Below are positions 62,201-64,000 of a stretch of DNA of 64,000 nt, piece after piece. The notes under the pieces are model-generated. The model saw only the letters and a program-made list of their open reading frames with translations. It was not told where the DNA came from and searched no databases. Source of the DNA: Blastobasis lacticolella. Lineage: Eukaryota; Arthropoda; Insecta; Lepidoptera; Blastobasidae. Where the stretch lies: NCBI GenBank assembly GCA_905147135.1, contig LR990056.1, positions 72,001 through 136,000 on the forward strand. The letters are read 5' to 3'. Every line of letters starts with the position of its first letter. Positions within the stretch are counted from its first letter, which is position 1. Both the position numbers and the translations under genes were made by a program.

Positions 62201-63900
62201 AAACGCTGACGCTGTCGTATGAAGCGTAATCAGTTTAGCGATGCGGTGAGTAATGGCGTAGCTCTGGCGTGAAGTTGCGCTGTGAGCTGTGCTGAAGCGA
62301 TGCTGTTCCCAAGTCTGCAGTGAGTCGAGACTGGGTGGGGACAGTGAGATGCCGCAGGTGATCGACTAGGAAGCACGCGTTGTGCCGACTATGGTCAAGG
62401 CTGTGACTGCTGTGTGCGAGAGTCAGGTAGGGAAGACGTAAGGATCACGTCGGGGTCACCACTTTGGCGGTGCAGGATAAGGTTGCCGCCAATGTTGAGA
62501 AGGTGGAAAAGGGTAATTACCCACCTGGCCGGGTGTTGTGACCAAGGGACCAAGGGTCCGACAGTTGATCGTCGGAAGTTGCATATATGCCGTGGAAGTT
62601 GGCACATTTCTCTAGCGCGATGCAGGACGGTTAGCGCCATCTATGTGCGGATGCTTGCCAACCTTGTGTTCGTGTACTCGTAATGTGAGTATCGTTGAGT
62701 TTCCCTAGTGGAGCGATAGATGTCACTACAGTCGGCCATGGACTACATAGAGGAAAGAACGTCCGAAAACAACAATATAACGATGCAGATTATATTTGAT
62801 TTACTAAAAATGACAAAGTACGAAAATAATTTAAAAATATTCTATTATAATGTACAATTCTAGCATCCCAACTCCTCATTCATTTCGTTCATTTTGCCGG
62901 CGGTACGAATTCTGTGACGTCATTTCAGAGGGCTGGTATCATGCGGTATAGTAGTATAGGATAGGCGGTACCATCCCTGTACGGAGTCCAAAGGATACCT
63001 TACTTAACCTAATTAATAATAAAGTTAAAAAATTTGCCCCTAAATTGCGGGAAAATGCCGCCGCGTTACCCCGCTGGAAAGCGAGGCTTAAACGCTGACC
63101 CAAGTAGAGGCCAGTTTCTGGTCATTACTAATATCGACCAGGCGCTTGGCTAGTTCCTGATATAAGGAATGTGGTACCCACGGCCCAAGGGTTTCCACTC
63201 TAAATGGTGCAAATATGTAATCGCCACCTAGATAAGCATATTTGCGCCGTTTGGCACTTTTAGCAGAGGCGGCACCCGCCCCTGCTCGATACGCGGTGGC
63301 TGGAAGATGGGACGGCGTGAGGGTGTCGATGCACGTAGCATCCCAGACCAGGGGCCGTCCCAGCTTTCAAGGAGTTATTGTCATTCCGTCGGATCTTTTA
63401 CCATCATCGCGGGCTAAACCGTAGGGTTCCAGCATCGCGGATGCGCCAGCGGAGGTAAAGGCCCAACGGATGACATCGTTAATGTACTTGTGAAGTGGAA
63501 TGCGTCCGCCGCTCCTGTTGCACGACAAACCATGGTGGCCGAGCCGGTCAACAGGACGGACACATAGGCAGTCATGCGGAGCATTGCAGGGAGCGCCAAG
63601 ACCAGGGCCGTGAAAATTCTGAAAGTGGCACGGTCGAGCAAAATGCCGAAGTTTTTTTAAACTGGAGCCAGAGGCCCGACTTCTACTCACCAGCAGCCAG
63701 AAGGCGAGAAAAGCGCTTCAGAGTTGTTTCGTAATCTAATCTTATCGTTTTGTAATCTATAATTTTGTAATTATAATATATAAGAACTTTATGGGAGAAA
63801 TAAATAAATTTAAATATAAATAATGGTTGCAAGAGAGGTGGCACCCACCCGCGGCGGCCACCGACCCCGCCAGCAGCAGCAGCGCGCGCCACACCGACAT
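34438..63900 (-). CDS. Toll: Toll receptor, 12 coding exons, about 950 aa
   Basis: Type I membrane receptor of the Toll/NF-kappaB pathway. It binds a cysteine-knot ligand outside and recruits a MyD88-type adaptor through its TIR domain. Coding exons (minus): 63900-63849, 58823-58693, 47022-46812, 46336-46035, 45764-45531, 45342-45158, 44691-44531, 41196-41054, 40508-40297, 39904-39637, 35536-35378, 35232-34438. Every junction is GT-AG and reading phase is kept through all twelve. Order: signal peptide (1-17), LRR ectodomain, a first cysteine cluster, LRRNT ([10 protein letters not shown]), one or two LRRs, LRRCT ([10 protein letters not shown]), membrane helix about 714-738, TIR about 770-905, Ala/Pro-rich tail. 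Two cysteine clusters mark the multiple-cysteine-cluster class of Drosophila Toll, though it is shorter than the fly protein. It is at least 29 kb long because of intronic transposons and the virus-like island in intron 2. Which Toll paralogue it is cannot be settled here. Confidence 0.9.
35378..35536 (-). CDS. Toll: Toll exon 11: last LRR and C-terminal cap
   Basis: 53 codons: [10 protein letters not shown] (LRR) and [14 protein letters not shown] (LRRCT). The donor is the weak GTAACC after ...NRLM. Confidence 0.85.
35567..38010 (-). pseudogene. RTE-like LINE in Toll intron 11, frameshifted
   Basis: Read on minus: 38009-37539 carries the endonuclease end and linker ([17 protein letters not shown]). 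37480-36860 is broken RT. 36859-36172 carries motifs around [13 protein letters not shown] (the ADD box decayed to A-Y-G), [12 protein letters not shown] and YLGQTLQ. 35800-35567 carries [13 protein letters not shown] and [10 protein letters not shown] then stop. Several frameshifts and a foreign minisatellite block at 35815-36190 make it inactive. Confidence 0.85.
35815..36190. repeat. (GGTAGGGTAGGG)-type minisatellite with a shared flanking module
   Basis: Irregular GGTAGGGTAGGGGTAAGATAGT units run to about 36085. They are followed by a unique module ending GGGCCGGGTCGCTCTTTTCC, whose reverse complement recurs at 42190-42280. It interrupts the LINE, so it is a separate insertion. Confidence 0.7.
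38020..39600. other. Toll intron 11, unassigned part
   Basis: 38.3-38.75 kb may be decayed LINE endonuclease sequence (weak). The rest shows no recognisable feature. Confidence 0.4.
39637..39904 (-). CDS. Toll: Toll exon 10: LRRNT cysteine cluster
   Basis: Carries [17 protein letters not shown], with a further C in TTAAHC, then the first LRR after the cap ([16 protein letters not shown]). Starts with one base completing an Arg codon from exon 9. Confidence 0.88.
40297..40508 (-). CDS. Toll: Toll exon 9: first C-terminal cysteine cluster
   Basis: Starts [10 protein letters not shown] in phase 0. Carries NPLQL then spaced cysteines ([15 protein letters not shown]) of an LRRCT. Ends with two bases of the next codon before GTGCGG. 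Confidence 0.85.
41054..41196 (-). CDS. Toll: Toll exon 8: LRRs
   Basis: [20 protein letters not shown] and [17 protein letters not shown] are LRR consensus lines. The donor is GTAGAG after GAG. Confidence 0.85.
41264..41480 (+). pseudogene. LINE C-terminal scrap in Toll intron 8
   Basis: The plus frame GRRGRTEKR, stop, [19 protein letters not shown], then WTRR matches the 21.8 kb fragment. Ends in a GATGATGATG run. Confidence 0.7.
41857..42195 (+). pseudogene. LINE AP-endonuclease domain, truncated
   Basis: Reads [23 protein letters not shown] and [12 protein letters not shown], the first blocks of the Jockey/CR1 endonuclease. It breaks off after ...TVGCSNKR, where the repeat module at 42190 begins. 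Confidence 0.85.
42190..42305 (+). repeat. module shared with 36.1-36.2 kb
   Basis: CCACTTCAACCATATTTGAG, then GACCCGGCCCCCACGCCACC, then a short CTACCCCTACCC run. It matches the reverse complement of 36105-36190, and in both places it cuts a LINE. Confidence 0.65.
42870..43362 (+). pseudogene. LINE C-terminal domain with C/H motif
   Basis: Blocks [20 protein letters not shown] and [12 protein letters not shown], ending with [20 protein letters not shown]. The same protein family is on minus at 63690-63060. Frameshifts are present around 43000-43180, so it is inactive. Confidence 0.75.
43508..43638. repeat. foldback element with 48-base arms
   Basis: The left arm 43508-43555 and right arm 43591-43638 are inverted copies with about two mismatches, separated by 35 bases. 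No clear target-site duplication. It sits at the edge of a SINE. Confidence 0.75.
43640..44050 (+). repeat. SINE copy with internal insertion
   Basis: 43650-43775 and 43905-44050 match the 13555 family (GTGAGGGAAAACATCGTGATG, GATCCAATCTGGTCAGG). About 130 unrelated bases lie between them. Confidence 0.55.
44531..44691 (-). CDS. Toll: Toll exon 7: LRRs
   Basis: [15 protein letters not shown] and [16 protein letters not shown] are LRR lines. Begins with one base completing Pro from exon 6, ends one base into Glu. Confidence 0.87.
45158..45342 (-). CDS. Toll: Toll exon 6: LRRs
   Basis: [19 protein letters not shown] and [15 protein letters not shown] follow the LRR spacing. Phase 0 at the start, two bases over at the donor GTGAGG. 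Confidence 0.87.
45531..45764 (-). CDS. Toll: Toll exon 5: LRRs
   Basis: 78 codons: [20 protein letters not shown] and [10 protein letters not shown]. Phase 0 at both ends; donor GTAGGT. Confidence 0.85.
46035..46336 (-). CDS. Toll: Toll exon 4: N-terminal ectodomain and LRR
   Basis: Begins with two bases completing Gly. Contains [29 protein letters not shown] and [14 protein letters not shown]. Donor GTGAGT. Confidence 0.85.
46812..47022 (-). CDS. Toll: Toll exon 3: N-terminal ectodomain
   Basis: [15 protein letters not shown], then [18 protein letters not shown] (LRR-like). It joins in phase 0 to exon 2 across the 11.7-kb intron that holds the virus-like island. Confidence 0.85.
47333..47600 (-). 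pseudogene. LINE C-terminal tail in Toll intron 2
   Basis: The minus frame [20 protein letters not shown] then [11 protein letters not shown] matches the end of RTE-like LINEs (compare 35.7 kb). Tail (ATAA)n at 47340. It is the last clear moth repeat before the island. Confidence 0.7.
47776..48581 (+). CDS. unrecognised small basic protein, three exons
   Basis: Model: 47776-47832 (19 codons, donor GTGAGG), 48330-48412 (acceptor TTTATGCAG, donor GTAAGT), 48482-48581 (acceptor TTGTTCTAG). Phase is kept and the product is 79 aa. No signal peptide. The middle exon has a cysteine cluster FCACCNRG after basic KTMRKRLH. The C-terminal third is rich in Lys, Arg, Asp and Pro and ends RRDSI. The strength of all four splice sites and the open frame across them argue for a real gene. 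I do not recognise the family. The 497-base first intron is longer than others in the island. A broken end of a longer wasp or virus gene is an alternative. Confidence 0.5.
48714..48760 (+). repeat. 45-bp motif, left copy
   Basis: GAGACACGGTAGTGTCTTGC, then GCCAAGTAGACG..AACATATGTT. It contains the inverted repeat GACAC/GTGTC. The same motif recurs in the same orientation at 57839-57884. Confidence 0.7.
48966..49367 (-). CDS. vankyrin (IkappaB-like ankyrin protein), bracovirus ank family
   Basis: 133 aa from the ATG at 49367-49365. The frame continues upstream to 49457, but the TATA box at 49482-49489 puts the start site near that upstream ATG, which favours the downstream one. About three ankyrin repeats: YIHIVAIQD...VENGEDMN, then [20 protein letters not shown], then [19 protein letters not shown]. 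The GNT-LHIA and AEWLC blocks are the hallmark of polydnavirus vankyrins, which resemble IkappaB but lack its N-terminal phosphodegron and PEST tail. Known vankyrins bind Rel proteins and block NF-kappaB signalling in the parasitised caterpillar. No stop or frameshift. It is transcribed in the same direction as Toll, in which it is nested. Confidence 0.85.
   Translation of the reverse strand: MGSNIRDEESTRLIESDTYDHFGRKYIHIVAIQDQDNAIKKIKSLVENGEDMNARELITGNTLLHIAAKTKNYQLAEWLCRQASVQKGAINFNYETPYRIAFKARDFKMMQLLRINDAAYVNFISNGLSDDSL
49482..49489 (-). promoter_or_regulatory. TATA box of the vankyrin gene
   Basis: TATAAATA on the minus strand, 115 bases upstream of the chosen start codon. Confidence 0.6.
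49533..50430. other. intergenic region of the island
   Basis: Opposed short frames at 49533-49736 (+) and 49663-49481 (-) overlap each other. The minus one has a hydrophobic stretch but no convincing promoter or splice sites. Neither is called as a gene. Confidence 0.4.
50435..50728 (+). CDS. small membrane protein with an 11-base first exon
   Basis: Proposed: 50435-50445 (ATG CCT ATA GT), intron 50446-50529 with GTAAGT and TTGTTACAG, then 50530-50728; 69 aa. After a short polar start ([11 protein letters not shown]), a cysteine-containing strongly hydrophobic region ([19 protein letters not shown]) and a second hydrophobic stretch follow, so it is probably membrane-bound. The donor lies in a tandem copy: tagtgtaagttaaa occurs twice, giving two GTAAGT sites; only the first keeps the frame. 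No family recognised. An unspliced start within the intron (50516) is the alternative. Confidence 0.45.
50905..51825 (+). CDS. secreted protein, five exons, unrecognised
   Basis: Model: 50905-51194, 51262-51429, 51483-51577, 51648-51703, 51793-51825; introns of 53-89 bases, all GT-AG, phase kept, 213 aa. The first 18-20 residues ([18 protein letters not shown]) form a signal peptide. The mature chain has about seven scattered cysteines, acidic [16 protein letters not shown], and a second hydrophobic stretch ([17 protein letters not shown]) late in exon 3. Exon 3 could instead read through to a stop at 51690. AATAAA at 51928-51933 suits its 3' end. Organisation (secreted, several tiny introns) fits bracovirus virulence genes, but I cannot name a family. 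Confidence 0.55.
51928..51963. terminator. paired polyadenylation signals of convergent genes
   Basis: AATAAA on plus at 51928-51933 serves the gene ending at 51825. AATAAA on minus at 51963-51958 may serve the gene ending at 52230, 267 bases beyond its stop. Confidence 0.45.
52230..52538 (-). CDS. unrecognised 102-aa protein
   Basis: Single open frame, ATG at 52538-52536. TATAAAT-like sequence at 52611-52626 upstream on the same strand. No signal peptide or membrane helix; mostly helical, polar sequence ([17 protein letters not shown] near residue 18, then AWFKKINDP) with one cysteine ([11 protein letters not shown]) and an acidic end. Convergent with the gene at 50905. Family unknown; taken as a gene because of length, promoter-like spacing and island context. 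Confidence 0.5.
   Translation of the reverse strand: MSLELIIPKEWKTISLMTLQKELTEMMTIWQTTHRSMQGLRGSLNGVTAEFMMIKYRAWFKKINDPSTEPNPFKYCVFEIDFYESKNFRRPLKDIEEMDSGI
52955..53360. repeat. large inverted repeat
   Basis: The left arm about 52955-53046 and right arm about 53263-53360 are inverted copies (both contain the ATATATATCCCCTTAAT block next to a TATATAA run). A 215-base unique centre separates them. AT-rich arms could extrude a cruciform or be ends of a foldback element. Confidence 0.7.
54086..54456 (-). CDS. small secreted protein, 68 aa
   Basis: Coding exons 54456-54376 (27 codons) and 54211-54086 (41 codons and stop) join in phase 0 (donor GTACGT; acceptor TTTTTTTCAG). Upstream, TATATAA at 54639-54633, a GTGAGT donor after 54561 and a TTTGCAG acceptor before 54470 suggest a 5' UTR exon and intron. 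Residues 1-22 are a clear signal peptide ([10 protein letters not shown]...VQA), leaving a mature chain of about 45 residues without cysteines, beginning RPTDG. A complete promoter, UTR intron, signal peptide and stop make this a convincing gene. I know no match; frames on the plus strand here (53978-54306) are its shadows. Confidence 0.65.
54633..54639 (-). promoter_or_regulatory. TATA box of the 68-aa secreted protein gene
   Basis: TATATAA on minus inside GGGTATATAATGG, about 70 bases before the UTR donor. Confidence 0.55.
54650..56170. other. AT-rich non-coding part of the island
   Basis: No gene or splice-linked frame found. Homopolymer A/T runs dominate. Confidence 0.45.
56178..56676 (-). 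CDS. secreted cysteine-motif protein (cystine-knot-like), bracovirus CRP type
   Basis: Two exons: 56676-56566 (37 codons; tandem ATG at 56676 and 56673) and 56489-56178 (103 codons and stop); phase 0, donor GTGAGT, acceptor TTTTTTTAG; 140 aa. A signal peptide ([18 protein letters not shown]) precedes the cysteine motif. Six cysteines are spaced C-x6-C-x6-CC-x3-C-x9-C, the inhibitor-cystine-knot order of cysteine-motif proteins from polydnaviruses. The intron splits the motif between its first and second cysteine; introns within or next to the motif are typical of these genes. The C-terminal part is longer than the knot, with a hydrophobic end ([18 protein letters not shown]). Known relatives act on caterpillar haemocytes or translation; the target here is unknown. 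Intact. Confidence 0.7.
56968..57011. repeat. perfect hairpin, 18-bp arms
   Basis: TATACTGCCTACAAAAAA and its exact complement flank a 7-8-base loop, about 290 bases upstream of the cysteine-motif gene. Confidence 0.7.
57365..57700. repeat. two-copy degenerate tandem repeat, period about 167
   Basis: Shared words: TTGCACTAT-CATTAGTTATAA, AGCAC, AACTGTT, GTTAA--TATTTGA. No coding potential. Confidence 0.6.
57839..57884 (+). repeat. 45-bp motif, right copy
   Basis: GAGACATCGCAGTGTCTCGC, then GCCAAGTACACG..AACATATGTT; about 80 percent like 48714-48760 and in the same orientation. Confidence 0.7.
58070..58280 (+). pseudogene. Harbinger transposase fragment
   Basis: The frame reads [19 protein letters not shown], one stop, [19 protein letters not shown] and [10 protein letters not shown]. 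This matches the N-terminal part of HARBI1-like transposases (the Y-R-S-K and L--ALRFYA--Q-P blocks). No DDE catalytic part remains. It marks the right edge of the island or a scrap in the moth intron. Confidence 0.75.
58693..58823 (-). CDS. Toll: Toll exon 2
   Basis: Starts with two bases completing Val after the signal peptide; reads [18 protein letters not shown] and [14 protein letters not shown]. Donor GTAGAG. One cysteine of the N-terminal cap. Confidence 0.8.
58905..60270 (-). pseudogene. Jockey/CR1-type LINE, RT half, in Toll intron 1
   Basis: Minus: 60239-60012 has [18 protein letters not shown] and IYADDTQLY (catalytic box). 59975-59598 has the linker [14 protein letters not shown] and YADVVYGP. 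59565-59227 has [19 protein letters not shown] then stop. A stop codon splits the first two pieces and a frameshift the last. The 3' UTR ends at a (GACATA)n run near 58905. Confidence 0.88.
60470..60612 (-). repeat. dispersed SINE-like repeat
   Basis: Reverse of the 12560 and 24805 family (CACCTGATGGTAAGTGGTCA, CCTGGGGTGCCACCAATGCG). Confidence 0.55.
60630..61298 (+). pseudogene. LINE RT C-terminus with 3' UTR and (AAAAT)n tail
   Basis: [33 protein letters not shown] and LFRRISDGL then stop. The tail ends in a (taaaa)n run at 61268-61298. Confidence 0.75.
61300..61690 (-). pseudogene. LINE RT C-terminus, opposite orientation
   Basis: The minus frame includes [17 protein letters not shown] and [18 protein letters not shown], which is the end of an R1/Jockey-like ORF2. 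It meets the tail of the preceding LINE at the shared A/T-rich run. Confidence 0.75.
61893..62730 (-). mobile_element. complete non-autonomous LTR retrotransposon (TRIM-like)
   Basis: LTRs at 61893-62161 and 62463-62730 differ at roughly 7 of 269 positions. Read on the minus strand, the 5' LTR (TGTAG start) is followed one base on by a primer-binding site TGGTGACCCCGACGTGA (62461-62445). The internal region is only about 300 bases, and a polypurine tract CCGGGGGGAGTA lies just before the 3' LTR. A 5-bp duplication GTCGG flanks the whole (61888-61892, 62731-62735). No gag or pol, so it depended on a partner element. Confidence 0.85.
63060..63690 (-). pseudogene. LINE C-terminal domain with C/H motif
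   Basis: [37 protein letters not shown] and [11 protein letters not shown], then in a shifted frame [20 protein letters not shown]. Same family as 42870-43362. Frameshifted and partial, in Toll intron 1. Confidence 0.75.
63849..63900 (-). CDS. Toll: Toll exon 1: signal peptide
   Basis: ATG at 63900-63898; [17 protein letters not shown] (17 codons) plus one base, then GTGGGT. A basic-hydrophobic-small-residue signal peptide. The 100 bases upstream to the window end are 5' UTR or promoter; no TATA box is seen. Confidence 0.78.
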
Positions 63901-64000
63901 CGCAGTTCGCGGCCGAACCCGCCGACTGCTGAAACGGAAAAAAAAGTAAGGTATATAGCGAAAACAAGGTAGAGTGAAGGCCACGAGACTTTGCGCACGG

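Overview
The window reads as a stretch of lepidopteran (moth-like) nuclear DNA. It carries an apolipophorin III gene whose three exons encode the haemolymph protein typical of caterpillars, a large Toll receptor gene, and many decayed LINEs, tRNA-headed SINEs, Helitron-like ends and MITEs of kinds usual in moths. The species cannot be fixed from sequence alone. All exon models were built by eye from splice signals and reading phase.

Layout. 1-13.5 kb is gene-free: a hAT-type insertion in a SINE (166-892), a Ty3/gypsy fragment (3.9-4.2 kb), two LINE reverse-transcriptase fragments (4.9-5.6 and 6.1-6.9 kb), two related TTA/TAA-flanked DNA elements filled with minisatellite (7.68-9.14 and 10.36-11.36 kb) and a Helitron-like piece. 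13.9-16.8 kb is apolipophorin III (minus strand, 3 coding exons, 185 aa). 17-34 kb has no gene I can support, only SINE, LINE and MITE debris. 34.4-63.9 kb is one Toll receptor gene (minus strand, 12 coding exons, about 950 aa). Its introns are filled with LINEs, a SINE/hairpin cluster and a complete small LTR element with PBS, polypurine tract and target-site duplication.

The most striking part lies inside Toll intron 2, between the exons at 58823-58693 and 47022-46812. About 47.7-58.4 kb is AT-rich and nearly free of the moth repeats seen elsewhere. It holds seven compact, apparently intact gene models: a vankyrin-type ankyrin (IkappaB-like) protein, a secreted protein with an inhibitor-cystine-knot-like cysteine pattern, two further small secreted proteins, a small membrane protein and two unrecognised proteins. 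Short ORFs, short introns, TATA boxes, signal peptides, an ank gene and a cysteine-motif gene together are what parasitoid-wasp bracovirus (polydnavirus) circles carry. I infer a bracovirus-derived segment integrated into a caterpillar genome, here within a receptor gene of the NF-kappaB pathway that vankyrins inhibit. A decayed Harbinger transposase piece lies at the right edge, and a related 45-bp motif occurs near both ends.

How the genes relate: apolipophorin III (lipid transport, pathogen-surface binding) and Toll (immune and developmental signalling) are ordinary host genes with no sign of shared control. The intronic island is a separate set with its own promoters. Whether it is expressed or domesticated cannot be seen from sequence.
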